From: Candidatus Hecatella orcuttiae
Lineage (GTDB): Archaea; Thermoproteota; Bathyarchaeia; Hecatellales; Hecatellaceae
DNA: 64,000 nucleotides
Assembly: GCA_002011035.2 (NCBI GenBank)
Contig: MTLY02000003.1
Coordinates: 489,194-553,193, forward strand
Direction of reading: 5' to 3'
In this document: positions 1-8,723 of the stretch, piece after piece
Numbering within the stretch: position 1 is the first letter of the stretch
Layout of the letters: each line of letters starts with the position of its first letter
Translations under genes and position numbers: made by a program
The notes under the pieces: generated by a model
The model's database searches: none
The model's input: the letters and a program-made list of their open reading frames with translations, nothing else
What the model was told of the DNA's origin: nothing

Positions 1-407
1 CTATTAAATGTTTTGAAAACCTTGGTAAGCGTCTTCCCGAGTGAAACCCGCTGCTTCAGTTGCGGTTGCGGGGGAGAGGGATCAAAAACCGAGGAAAACC
101 CTTTCCAGCTTCTACCAGGTCTTAAGCATTCTTTATGTTTTCCCTTCCCTCCCCTTCATGCCGTTGGCAGTTTATAAAGTTGCGAATCAAAATTCTTTCA
201 TGAGAGTTCATTCGGTGAAGGAAATTCTTTATTGGAACGTCTTTAATTTTTCCCCAAGACTTCCCGATTTTTTTACAGGTTTATGCTAAGTGCGAAGATA
301 GGATTCGCCTCCACCTTCTCATCGTTTCATCAAAGGTTTCATCCGTCCTTCTCCGTAAATTTTTATGTGATTCTTCAGTTTGATGAAAGAATGCGGAAGG
401 ACTCCCG
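1..407. other. Upstream region without a supported gene
   Basis: I see no gene I can defend here. The third plus-strand frame reads 13 codons to a TGA at 42-44, which could be the tail of a gene lying before the window, but it is too short to identify. A GC-rich stretch near 45-80 can form a weak hairpin (CCCGC pairing with GCGGG). The remainder is AT-rich and presumably carries the promoter of the transporter pair. GGAAGG at 395-400 sits 7 nt before the permease ATG. No TPP-type riboswitch core was recognised. Confidence 0.4.
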
Positions 408-1226
408 ATGGCTTTCTCAGGTTTCTTACGGAGGATGAAGCATCGCTCTTCCAACGCCCCTTCTCGCTCCAACGGGGCCGCCGCAGACAATTTCCTGTTC
501 CTCCTCCCCCTAGGAGCCATCTTCGCAGGCTGGGAGGCCGCTGCGAGGCTGAACCTGTTTTTCGTTAAATTCGCGCCTTCCCCCTCTGAGATCCTCGCGG
601 TTTTGTTCACCAACCTAGGCAATCCTGAATTCGTCTATCTTATCCTCCACAGCATGGCCAACTTGGTCTTAGGCATCATCATAGCCAGTGTTTTCGCCAT
701 ACCCCTAGCCATCGGGACGGGGTTGAAGTCTCGGGTTGATTCCACGCTTACCCCTTTGGTGATGATAGTGGGAGCGCTGCCTGACCTGGCGCTTCTCCCT
801 TTGATAGTCTTCTGGTTCGGCCCCGGGATGGCGGCCGCTGTGTTCATGGCCACTGTGGTGGCGTTTTTCCCCGTGTTCTTCACCGTGAGGGAGGGTGTGA
901 AAGATATTCCTCAAGACTATTTCCATGTGGCGGAGATCTACAAGGCGAAAAAATACCAAGTCTACACCAAGCTGGTTTTCCCCGCTGTTTTGCCTCAGAT
1001 CGTAACTGGGGTGAGGTTGGCTTACGAGTTTCTATGGGAAATAGTCTTAGCCATAGAAATCATAGCCAGCATCCACGGCATAGGCTTCTTCATCAACCAC
1101 TCCGTTCAGGCTGAGTCTCTCACCCAAGCTTTCGCCGGCATCTTCGCCATCGGAGGCTTAGCCATCATCATTGACAGGACTGTCTTCCAGCGGCTGGAGA
1201 ACTACATCAGGAAGTGGCATGAATGA
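408..1226 (+). CDS. ABC transporter permease, NitT/TauT (SsuC/TauC) type
   Basis: Integral membrane subunit of an ABC importer of the nitrate/sulfonate/taurine/thiamine-precursor class. The 272 residues contain about six hydrophobic segments, the family motif APSPSE near residues 57-61, and an EAA-type cytoplasmic loop around residues 174-200 that docks the ATPase. The ATG at 408 is supported by GGAAGG 7 nt upstream. The stop overlaps the start of the ATPase gene in an ATGA junction, so the two are translationally coupled. No periplasmic-type binding protein is visible, so the substrate cannot be named; it may be encoded before the window. Confidence 0.9.
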   Translation: MAFSGFLRRMKHRSSNAPSRSNGAAADNFLFLLPLGAIFAGWEAAARLNLFFVKFAPSPSEILAVLFTNLGNPEFVYLILHSMANLVLGIIIASVFAIPLAIGTGLKSRVDSTLTPLVMIVGALPDLALLPLIVFWFGPGMAAAVFMATVVAFFPVFFTVREGVKDIPQDYFHVAEIYKAKKYQVYTKLVFPAVLPQIVTGVRLAYEFLWEIVLAIEIIASIHGIGFFINHSVQAESLTQAFAGIFAIGGLAIIIDRTVFQRLENYIRKWHE

Positions 1227-2044
1227 CCGTGTGCTTGGAGGTTGAGAAGGTAACCAAGCACTTCCCCCATCGTAGGGAGAGAGTCTGCACCCTCCACGAG
1301 GTAACCTTCGACGTCCACGACAAAGAGTTCGTGTGCATCATCGGGCCCAGCGGCTGCGGGAAGTCCACGCTTCTCAAGATCATCGCCGGCTTAGATGCGC
1401 CCTCCACCGGGGAGGTCAGGCTTAGGGGTGAAAGCATCGAGGAGCCTCATCCCAAGATAAGCATGGTGTTCCAATCCTTCGCCCTTTTCCCTTGGAGGAC
1501 GGTGGTTCAAAACGTGGAATTCGGCCTTGAAGCCAGGGGAGTCCCCCGCCCTCAGAGGAGGAAAATCGCCCTCGAGCTTCTGGAAATGGTGGGATTGAAG
1601 GGTCTGGAGAACCTTTATCCCAAAGAGATTTCCGGGGGGATGAAGCAGAGAGTCGGCATTGCAAGGGCCTTAGCCGTCGACCCCGAGGTCATCCTGATGG
1701 ATGAGGCCTTCAGCGCGGTCGACGAATTTACGGCGCAGGTTTTGAGAAGCGAGGTTCTGGAGCTTTGGGAGGAGACGGAGAAAACCTTCCTGCTTGTTAC
1801 CCACAACCTGACGGAAGCCATAGAGATGGCTGACAGGATTATTGTCCTAAGTTCGAAGCCGGCTAGACTTAAGTGCAATGTCCCCGTCCACCTTAAGAGG
1901 CCTAGGAATAGGGGAGAACCCCGTTTCTTGAAGTTTCAAAAAGAACTTTTCGAATTGCTGAGGGAGGAGCTGGAGAACACCATCGTGAGGCATAAGCTCA
2001 GAGCCGTCCACGCCCACCACGGCCTTGAAGACATGGAGAAGTAG
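1223..2044 (+). CDS. ABC transporter ATP-binding protein, NitT/TauT type
   Basis: Cytoplasmic ATPase partner of the preceding permease. Seen: Walker A GPSGCGKS at residues 41-48, Q-loop Gln near 84 (VFQS), ABC signature SGGMK at 137-141, Walker B ILMDE at 157-161 and switch His at 194. After Walker B the sequence is DEAFSAVD where most relatives have DEPFGALD; this is a mild deviation that keeps the catalytic Glu. The length (273 aa) is normal for the SsuB/TauB family, with a C-terminal extension of about 50 residues. It is followed by a T-rich stretch (2045-2060) that could end transcription. The substrate is unknown. Confidence 0.92.
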   Translation: MTVCLEVEKVTKHFPHRRERVCTLHEVTFDVHDKEFVCIIGPSGCGKSTLLKIIAGLDAPSTGEVRLRGESIEEPHPKISMVFQSFALFPWRTVVQNVEFGLEARGVPRPQRRKIALELLEMVGLKGLENLYPKEISGGMKQRVGIARALAVDPEVILMDEAFSAVDEFTAQVLRSEVLELWEETEKTFLLVTHNLTEAIEMADRIIVLSSKPARLKCNVPVHLKRPRNRGEPRFLKFQKELFELLREELENTIVRHKLRAVHAHHGLEDMEK

Positions 2045-2060
2045 CCCCTTTTTTTTGGGA
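2045..2060 (+). terminator. T-run after the ABC operon
   Basis: An eight-T run directly after the ATPase stop codon resembles the simple U-run terminators of archaea. No strong hairpin precedes it. Confidence 0.4.
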
Positions 2061-2100
2061 GGCCGGTTTCCCCCTTTTTTCGCAGACGTTTTGAGACGTA

Positions 2101-2165
2101 GATTTTTATATGTGGGGGAAGGCTATATTCTTCTTGAGAATTAATCGATATGAGGCTAAAGTTGT
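2101..2165 (+). promoter_or_regulatory. Putative TATA promoter and SD of the tubulin-like gene
   Basis: A TATA-like element (TTTTTATATG, about 2103-2112) lies some 55 nt before the TTG start. GAGG at 2152-2155 precedes that start by 10 nt and supports it. Confidence 0.45.
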
Positions 2166-3269
2166 TTGAAGCTTGTAACCATAGGTTTAGGGCAGGCTGG
2201 CGGGAGAATCGTCGACCTACTCCTCCATTATGATACTTGGGGAAGACACAAGCATATTGTGGCCTCCTGTATGGCTGTTAATACCTCCAAGTCGGACCTC
2301 ATAGGCTTGAGAACCATCCCCCAGAAGCACAGGGTCCTCATAGGGCAGAGCGCTGTGAAAGGCCACGGAGTAGGATTAAACAACGAGCTGGCGGCTAAAA
2401 TAATGGAAAAAGACCATCCGATGATCAAGAGAGTGCTGAGTGAGCGGGAGCACTTGGACATCGACGCCTTCCTCCTGATAGCCGGGCTTGGCGGGGGCAC
2501 AGGTTCAGGGGGAACCCCCGTGCTGGTTAAAGCATTGAAGGAGAGCTACGGGGAGCCTGTCTATGTCCTCGGAGTGCTGCCCAGCGACGATGAGGGAGGC
2601 CTGATGTGCTACAACGCGGCGAGAAGCCTGGTTTCCCTCAAAGACAAGGCGGACGGAATCATTCTTTTCGACAACAACCTCTGGAGGAGGGAAGGGCTGC
2701 CCATCCAAGCCAGCTACGACGCCATGAACCACCAGGTGGTCAAGCCTCTGCCTGTGCTGATGGGAGCCGGGGAGGTCACGGCTAAGGATAAAATAGGCGC
2801 CAAGGTGGTAGACGCCTCCGACATTATGAACACCATCCGCCAGTTCACTGTCCTAGGCCATTCGGAAGTCCAGCTGGGTGGGCTGTGGAGTAAAAAAGTG
2901 GACATCCACGAGCTCATAAGACTGGCTGTGACGGGGAAGCTGACGGCTGAGTGCGACATAAAGCAGGCCCGCCGGGTCTTGTTCATGGTAGCCGGGCCTC
3001 CGCGGGAGATGAGCCGCGCCGGCATCGATCATGCTCGAAGCTGGCTGGAGAGCGTTGCCGTGAACGCGGAGCTGAGGGTGGGCGACTACCCGCTTCCCAA
3101 GTCTAAAACCATGATGAGCATCGTCCTCTTCTCAGGCATGGAGGACACGCCGAGGGTGAAGGCGTTGGTGAAGAAGGCTCTGGAGTATCAGAAACTTCAG
3201 GAAACCCGGGAGGCGGGGGTAAGCAGCTTGGAGTTGGGCAAAGGTCGGCTGAAGCCTCTGATAGAGTAG
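2166..3269 (+). CDS. cetZ: CetZ/FtsZ-like tubulin-family GTPase
   Basis: Tubulin/FtsZ-superfamily cytoskeletal GTPase expected to polymerise at the membrane and affect division or cell shape. Seen: an N-terminal nucleotide-binding strand with GQAGG at residues 9-13, the tubulin signature GGGTGSGG at 109-116, a downstream FDNN near 168-171, and VDASD near 215-219 in the place of the T7 catalytic loop. The 367 aa length fits CetZ. It looks nearer to CetZ than to true FtsZ because the long FtsZ-type C-terminal tail is missing and the N-terminus starts directly at strand 1. The start is TTG with GAGG upstream. It stands alone here, but an ESCRT-III/Vps4 cluster lies 9 kb away. The CetZ versus divergent FtsZ assignment would need a tree. 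Confidence 0.85.
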   Translation: MKLVTIGLGQAGGRIVDLLLHYDTWGRHKHIVASCMAVNTSKSDLIGLRTIPQKHRVLIGQSAVKGHGVGLNNELAAKIMEKDHPMIKRVLSEREHLDIDAFLLIAGLGGGTGSGGTPVLVKALKESYGEPVYVLGVLPSDDEGGLMCYNAARSLVSLKDKADGIILFDNNLWRREGLPIQASYDAMNHQVVKPLPVLMGAGEVTAKDKIGAKVVDASDIMNTIRQFTVLGHSEVQLGGLWSKKVDIHELIRLAVTGKLTAECDIKQARRVLFMVAGPPREMSRAGIDHARSWLESVAVNAELRVGDYPLPKSKTMMSIVLFSGMEDTPRVKALVKKALEYQKLQETREAGVSSLELGKGRLKPLIE

Positions 3270-3309
3270 CAGAGCTGGACTCCGAAAACTTTTTCAGCTC
3301 CCCAGCTTT

Positions 3310-4470
3310 ATGGGAGGCGGAGCAACCTTGCAGGTTTCAGGCTTCCGAAAGTTTTACCCCTTTTTCTTCGCAGTCCTTCTCTCCCTCGGCAGCTTGACGG
3401 CCTTGGCCTCCGCAGCCGCCCTCCAAGGGGAGGTCGAAGTTCTGCTGGAGGGGCTGAATCACCCTACAGGTTTGGCTGTGGACCAGGAGGGCAACGTTTA
3501 CTTCACGGAGTTCGGTTTGGAGGGAGCTCTTAAAAAATACTGGGCGGACGGCCGGGTTTCCACGCTGCTCTCCAACCTCACCTCCGCGCCGGGGGTGGCA
3601 GTGGGGCCTGAAGGCGACGTCTACGTGGTGGAGGGCGCTGAAGGGGTGCTCTGGAGGCTGAGGCCCGGAGCTTCGGAGCCTGAGGCTGTGGTGGAGGAGA
3701 CCTTGGGGATGTGGGACTTGGCCTTGGACGGAGACGGCAACCTTTACATTACCATCCGGTCGGTGGAGGGGGCGCTGCTGAGGCTGAGCCCCGGGGCTGA
3801 GCGGCCTGAAACCTTGGTGGAGGGTTTGAACGTCCCCTACGGAGTGGCCGTGGACGGAGCTGGCAGTGTCTACTGGGTGGAGTTTGGGAACAGAACGGAG
3901 AGCAACGGAGCCCTGAGGATGCTTCCCCCGGGGTCGGCGGAGCCTCTGACCCTGCTGGAGGGGCTGCGGAACCCCTACGACGTGGCTGTGGACGGCCGGG
4001 GCTGGGTTTACTTCACCGAGAAGGCGGGGACGCTGAAGGTTTTGAAGCCTGAGGGCGGGGAGCCGGAGGTAGTCCTCTCCGACCTGGGGAGGGTCTACGG
4101 CATCGCCTTCGACCCCTTGGGAAACCTGTACCTGGCTAGGTTCGGAAGCCCCGTTGGCACAGGCGACGGAGCCCTTTGGAGGCTTCGGGTTTCGGAGCCC
4201 CCTGCCCCCGAGGGCGAGGACGGGCGGCTGGCTGCTTTGGAAAGCCGGGTGGCTGAGCTTTCTTCGGAGGCTGCTTCCCTGGAAGCTCAGGTAGTTGCGT
4301 TGGGGGACGCCGTGGACGACTTGGCCGGTGAGGTGGCTGGGGTTGAGGGTTTGATACGGGGAGTTCTGGCTTTGGCGGCTGTGGCCGTGGTCTTGGCTGT
4401 GGCTTCCCTGGGGCTTCAGTTGAAGGCCGGGGCTCCGAAGGGGAAGGCTGGGCGTCCTCGGAGAGTTTGA
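3310..4470 (+). CDS. Membrane-anchored NHL/Vgb-like beta-propeller protein
   Basis: Predicted extracytoplasmic protein. A signal-like hydrophobic segment (residues 13-37) ends in ASA. About six propeller blades follow, each with a motif such as PTGLAVDQEGNVYFTE or PYGVAVDGAGSVYWVE, typical of NHL repeats and virginiamycin-B-lyase-like propellers. Residues 305-345 are heptad-rich and probably coiled coil, and residues 347-370 form a C-terminal membrane span followed by basic residues. This gives a head, stalk and membrane anchor facing outward. Catalytic residues of a lyase or lactonase cannot be assigned; binding or adhesion is equally likely. High GC and strong codon bias resemble the surface genes at 8.7-10.8 kb. 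Confidence 0.8.
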   Translation: MGGGATLQVSGFRKFYPFFFAVLLSLGSLTALASAAALQGEVEVLLEGLNHPTGLAVDQEGNVYFTEFGLEGALKKYWADGRVSTLLSNLTSAPGVAVGPEGDVYVVEGAEGVLWRLRPGASEPEAVVEETLGMWDLALDGDGNLYITIRSVEGALLRLSPGAERPETLVEGLNVPYGVAVDGAGSVYWVEFGNRTESNGALRMLPPGSAEPLTLLEGLRNPYDVAVDGRGWVYFTEKAGTLKVLKPEGGEPEVVLSDLGRVYGIAFDPLGNLYLARFGSPVGTGDGALWRLRVSEPPAPEGEDGRLAALESRVAELSSEAASLEAQVVALGDAVDDLAGEVAGVEGLIRGVLALAAVAVVLAVASLGLQLKAGAPKGKAGRPRRV

Positions 4471-4520
4471 GGCTTGGCTGAGCTGGAGGGAAACGTGAAG
4501 CCGCTGTCTCGGATGGAAAC

Positions 4521-4871
4521 TTAGACTAGGAGCATTCGCATGGGTTTTAGTGTGCGTTTGAAGGGGTCGAGGACCAGTCCCAAAATTTCCAAGGTGACCA
4601 CGCCTAACAGTGCCTCATCACCCGCCTCTCCTAGAATGACGGGGGTGCGGGCTTCTCCTTGGGGAAGGATGATGTAGCATTCTGAAACCTTCCGGGTTAT
4701 CGCGCTTCCGTCGGCTAGGGTGAAGGTGTGCTCCCGCATGGGCTTCAGCCCGATTTTCCGCCATACTTTTTGGGGAAGTAGGGAGTAGGTTGCGCTGCTG
4801 TCGACGAGGAAGCGCACTTGCTCTTCTCCAGCCGGGCCCTTCACGGTTCCTTCGAGGTGGGTGATGCCCAA
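4521..4871 (-). CDS. Small retropepsin-like aspartic protease domain protein
   Basis: A 116-residue single-domain protein resembling archaeal/cyanobacterial clan AA retropepsin-like proteins. The family signature region reads LVDSSATYSLLP (about residues 22-33); relatives usually have D-S/T-G-A. The aspartate is kept but the next-but-one glycine is serine. Later features include TLADG and the hydrophobic-Gly segment near ALLGVVTLEILGL, typical of the second half of the fold. As a dimer it would form one active site, with an unknown target. The start is TTG at 4869-4871, and no companion gene is adjacent. Activity is uncertain because of the substitution. Confidence 0.7.
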   Translation of the reverse strand: MGITHLEGTVKGPAGEEQVRFLVDSSATYSLLPQKVWRKIGLKPMREHTFTLADGSAITRKVSECYIILPQGEARTPVILGEAGDEALLGVVTLEILGLVLDPFKRTLKPMRMLLV

Positions 4872-5281
4872 AAAAATATCCCCGCTTTTGAACGCGGTTT
4901 TCCGCTCTATTAAGCTTTACGCCCGTTGGATTGTGTGGTGTGAGTTTTTTGCAAGGTTTTTCAGGACTGCTGGTTTTGTAGGAGGGTGAGTCCGTAGGGT
5001 CTGGAATGTTCAACTTTTCTTGTTGAAGGGTTAAGCGAGGTGTTCTCAGAAAGTTTAAGGGCGTCTTTCCGCCGAAAACCTATGCCACCATATGCCACTA
5101 TCGCGCACTTTTAGGGACTCTGCTCTGGGGCTGGGGTGTTGTGGTTTTTCAGGCGGCTGTTTAGGGTGGTTTTTGTTGTTTTTTGTTTACATTTGTATAT
5201 AAAATGTAAGCTAAGGTATATATACTGTCGGAGGGCTAGTTTGAGGTTGGAAATATCTAACGGTATGAGTGTGAGAAAAAG
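4872..5281. other. Intergenic region upstream of the S-layer gene
   Basis: No gene is supported in these 410 nt. The left part is the divergent leader of the retropepsin gene. The right part carries T-rich tracts and two AT-rich boxes before the S-layer gene. I found no tRNA-like or riboswitch-like structure. Confidence 0.5.
5193..5226 (+). promoter_or_regulatory. Two TATA-like boxes before the S-layer gene
   Basis: TGTATATAAAA (about 5194-5204) and GGTATATATAC (about 5215-5225) are both good archaeal TATA candidates at 57-88 nt before the first ATG. Tandem boxes would fit a very strongly expressed surface-layer gene. Confidence 0.5.
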
Positions 5282-8200
5282 ATGAATACCATAGGCTTGA
5301 ATATCGACATGAAAAAAGGTTTAGGCATAGCAACCATCGCCATACTCCTCCTAGGAGTACTAGCCGCCATACCCATCGTCCTACCCAAAGCCCACGCAGG
5401 CACCCTGGGAACCATAACCGTATCATCCGACAGGTTCAGCGGCGACAACCTACTTCAGATAACCATCACAGACCCAGATATCGCCGCTGCCACTGCTGGA
5501 ATGCCCAGTGTTGAGGTAAACGGCGTAGCCATAGACCTCTATCAAATAGTGGGAGGCGCTTGGGTTGCGTGGATCGTGGACGACGCCTTTGATACTCCTA
5601 CAAACGAAGGCCGTCCAGCTAATCCGCCCAACCAAGAAGCCAACCTCGGCGCTAACGAACCGAATGCTGATGACGACGGTGATGGCGTCACAGAGTTGGG
5701 CGAATTTGATGAGGTCGTTGAAGAGTTCGACTTTGCTGATGCAGGTGTGACCTCTGTTACGATCATCTACCATGATGTAGATCCCTTCCAGGATGTTTCT
5801 GTGACCGTAAGCTACGGTGCCATCACGGGCGCTGTTACCCTTGACCGTGAAGAGTACCCACTAGGCGCTACTGTCAACATCGATGTAGAGGACGTAGACC
5901 TGAACGCCGACCCCACAGCTGCGGAGACAACCGCAGCCTTGCTGAACCTCGCCACCACCACAGGTGGTGCTGTAGGCGTCCAGACTATGACTGAAACAGG
6001 TCCCACCACGGGCGTGTTTGAGGACGCCATAGCGCTGCCTGCGGGAACAGCAGTAGGAGACATCATCACGGTGACCTACGATGCCGGAGGAGACAACGTG
6101 GTGGTAACCGCCGTGGTCACAGCCAACACAGGCGCCGTGACCTTGGACAAGGCGGAGTACGACATCAACGATGTGGCTACCATAACCCTGACTGACCCAG
6201 ACCTTAACCTCAACGCGGAGGCCGCTGACGAGGTTAACAACGTTAACGTGCTGAAAGTCACAGTAGACCTGCCGGCTGCTGTAGGAAACTACGCTGTGGA
6301 CATGGATGAGACAGGCGTCAACACAGGTGTCTTCACCGGCCAGTTCTCCTTCGTCCTAGACGACGGAGATGCAAACGACGACAGCACCGCTGGCAACGAC
6401 CCCATCATCGAAGTGGCCAGTGGAGCTACGATCACCGTAACCTACACCGACGCCAACACGGCGGACGGTCGGACGAACGTGGACCTCACAGCTACGGCTG
6501 ACTTCGTCACCCACACAGGAACTGTTGCCTTGGACAGGGACACCTACGGCCCCAACGCCGTAGCTACCGTCACCGTGACGGACATGGACCTGAACACCGA
6601 CTCCAGCGCTCGGGAGAGATACTACTCCTTAAACGTGCTGGATGTCACCAGCGCAGCTGACCAGAACGCTCCCCACGCCATCATGATCTTGGAGACGGGA
6701 CCTGACACAGGTGTCTTCACCGGCCAGTTCCGGTTCACCACCACAGACGGTGCAGGAACTGCTGGCACCATTCCGACGGTGGAAGTTGCCATCGGCGGAA
6801 CAGTGACTGTAACTTACACCGATGCGGTGGATGCAGCCGGTAATGCCGTGGACGTGACTGACACAGCTACCTTCAGAAGCCAGACAGGGTCCATCGACAT
6901 CCTCAAGTCGGTGATCTCGCCGGACACCACCATCCTAGTCCAACTAACCGATCCAGACCTCAACACTGACGCCTACGTGGTAGACGACGCCTTCGACAGT
7001 CTGGCGGACACAGCTCTGACCTTCTACAGCACAAGCTGGCCTCTTACCTCTGGCACTGAAGATGAACACCAGTTCGAAGATAGTGCTGCGGTTGAAACCG
7101 ACTTCGACGAGACGGGTGTTAACACAGGAGTCTTCGAGATACGAATAGACCTCAGCCACGCAACTGTTCTCGAAGCAGCCGGAGATACATTCTACGTTAA
7201 ATACATCGATCCGGCTAACAGTGCAGGCGGCACCTCCACCCTCCAAGACACAGCCTCAGTTAGGACTAACACAGGGACATTGTCGCTGGACAAATCCGAA
7301 TACAGCATCGGCGATACGATAACGATAACCCTGACCGACCCAGATCTGAACACTGACCCGGAAGCAGCGGACACAACTCCCGACGACGGTGACGACACAC
7401 TGGAAGACAGCGAAGTCCTGATAAAGAGCAGCACGGATCCCACAGGCGAGGTCATAGTTCTCACAGAAACAGGCTGGGACACCAACGTCTTCACCGACAC
7501 GATTATCGTGTCTGAAACCCAAGCCACAAATGACGAGTACCTTCTAGTATCCCGCGCCGACACGGTCACCGTCCAATACAGAGACGCGGCCACAGCCGGA
7601 GGCGGAGGAGCTATAACCATCACCGCTACAGCGACGATCACAGCCACCACAGGCACCCTCGAACTGGACAAGACCGTCTACACGCCCAGAGGAAAGGTCA
7701 CCGTCACAGTGACCGACCCCGACCTCAACGTCAACTCCCTCGTCAACGACGAACTTGATGAAACAACGGAAAGAGCCAGAGCCTTCACCACCAGCGACCC
7801 CACAGGCATCTACTTCACCCTCACAGAAACAGGGCCTGACACAGGCGTCTTCCAAGCCATCATCACGTTGGCAGCAGCCACCAACGATGCTGCCGACGAG
7901 TTGAAGGCTGCGGACGACGACGGCCTGACGGTGGTCTACATCGACGCTGCGGATGCCGCGGGCAACTTGGATGTAGCCGTCAGGAAGACAGCTTTGGTCA
8001 CCTACAACACAGGCATCCTCAGCTTCGACATGGCCTCCTACACCATGGATGACTCACCTGTGGTCACCCTCAATGACCCCGACCTCAACCTTGAACCAGC
8101 CCTCAGAGAATCCGCCAACATCGCAATAACTTCAAGCACCGACCCCGCGGGCATAAGGCTGACCTTAACCGAGACAGCTGTCGACTCCGGAGTATTCTCG

Positions 8201-8707
8201 GAGAGCTTCACCTTCACCACAGGCACATCCCAAGGCACCAAGCTGCAGGCTGCCGTGGGCGACATCATCACAGCGGTCTACGACGACGCCGCCAACGCCG
8301 ACGGTCTGGCACAGAGGATTAAGGCCACCGCCACCCTGACGGTGACCCCGGTTGCGCCCGGAGTTGTCATCTCCGCCGGTGCACCGTCTCTGCTGGACGT
8401 CAACGGCAACCCCATCGCCGCAGCCACCGTGGGCACCACGGTGCTCCTGTCCACCGAGATGACCAACAGCGCCGCTGAAGACCAAGCCATGCTCTACATC
8501 GTCCAGGTCAAAGACGCCGCAGGCCGTGTGGTGAGCCTCAGCTTCATCAGCGGCACCGTCCCAGCCGGAGCCACCTACACCTTCGGAGTTCCGTGGATTC
8601 CGGCTGAAGCCGGAGACTACACCGTCGAAGTCTTCGCCTGGCACAGCTGGACAGACCCGACACCCCTATCAGAAGTCAGCACAGCCACAGTGACCGCCAC
8701 CTCGTAA
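5282..8707 (+). CDS. S-layer protein, thaumarchaeal type with about eight repeats
   Basis: Large (1141 aa) secreted surface-layer protein. A signal peptide spans about residues 10-39 (hydrophobic core AILLLGVLAAIPIVL, likely cleavage after AHA). The mature part has about eight tandem domains of roughly 110-140 residues. Each opens with a segment like LDKxEYxxxDxVTxTxTDPDLNxD, and most carry an ETGxxTGVF motif. Both motifs are characteristic of thaumarchaeal S-layer proteins such as Nmar_1547. A different beta-rich domain closes the protein (about residues 1035-1141). It is very acidic and has no C-terminal membrane span, so anchoring probably relies on partners; the next two genes encode membrane-anchored stalk candidates. 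ATG at 5282 and 5309 are both possible starts. Confidence 0.88.
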   Translation: MNTIGLNIDMKKGLGIATIAILLLGVLAAIPIVLPKAHAGTLGTITVSSDRFSGDNLLQITITDPDIAAATAGMPSVEVNGVAIDLYQIVGGAWVAWIVDDAFDTPTNEGRPANPPNQEANLGANEPNADDDGDGVTELGEFDEVVEEFDFADAGVTSVTIIYHDVDPFQDVSVTVSYGAITGAVTLDREEYPLGATVNIDVEDVDLNADPTAAETTAALLNLATTTGGAVGVQTMTETGPTTGVFEDAIALPAGTAVGDIITVTYDAGGDNVVVTAVVTANTGAVTLDKAEYDINDVATITLTDPDLNLNAEAADEVNNVNVLKVTVDLPAAVGNYAVDMDETGVNTGVFTGQFSFVLDDGDANDDSTAGNDPIIEVASGATITVTYTDANTADGRTNVDLTATADFVTHTGTVALDRDTYGPNAVATVTVTDMDLNTDSSARERYYSLNVLDVTSAADQNAPHAIMILETGPDTGVFTGQFRFTTTDGAGTAGTIPTVEVAIGGTVTVTYTDAVDAAGNAVDVTDTATFRSQTGSIDILKSVISPDTTILVQLTDPDLNTDAYVVDDAFDSLADTALTFYSTSWPLTSGTEDEHQFEDSAAVETDFDETGVNTGVFEIRIDLSHATVLEAAGDTFYVKYIDPANSAGGTSTLQDTASVRTNTGTLSLDKSEYSIGDTITITLTDPDLNTDPEAADTTPDDGDDTLEDSEVLIKSSTDPTGEVIVLTETGWDTNVFTDTIIVSETQATNDEYLLVSRADTVTVQYRDAATAGGGGAITITATATITATTGTLELDKTVYTPRGKVTVTVTDPDLNVNSLVNDELDETTERARAFTTSDPTGIYFTLTETGPDTGVFQAIITLAAATNDAADELKAADDDGLTVVYIDAADAAGNLDVAVRKTALVTYNTGILSFDMASYTMDDSPVVTLNDPDLNLEPALRESANIAITSSTDPAGIRLTLTETAVDSGVFSESFTFTTGTSQGTKLQAAVGDIITAVYDDAANADGLAQRIKATATLTVTPVAPGVVISAGAPSLLDVNGNPIAAATVGTTVLLSTEMTNSAAEDQAMLYIVQVKDAAGRVVSLSFISGTVPAGATYTFGVPWIPAEAGDYTVEVFAWHSWTDPTPLSEVSTATVTATS

Positions 8708-8723
8708 AAGGAGCTGACCCAAA

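Noticed and set aside
45-80. Possible tRNA or riboswitch in the first 100 nt
   Set aside because: Only a short hairpin can be drawn; there is no TPC-loop consensus or TPP-riboswitch core.
41-289. 82-codon frame from GTG at 41 on the plus strand
   Set aside because: No recognisable domain, no SD, unusual composition, and it lies in an AT-rich leader region before the ABC permease.
2166-3269. Canonical FtsZ
   Set aside because: The protein lacks the usual FtsZ C-terminal tail and N-terminal extension and its T7 region differs; CetZ-like fits better.
5060-5120. Short direct repeat ATGCCACCATATGCCACT as part of a CRISPR or iteron array
   Set aside because: Only two imperfect units exist; no spacers or cas/replication genes nearby.
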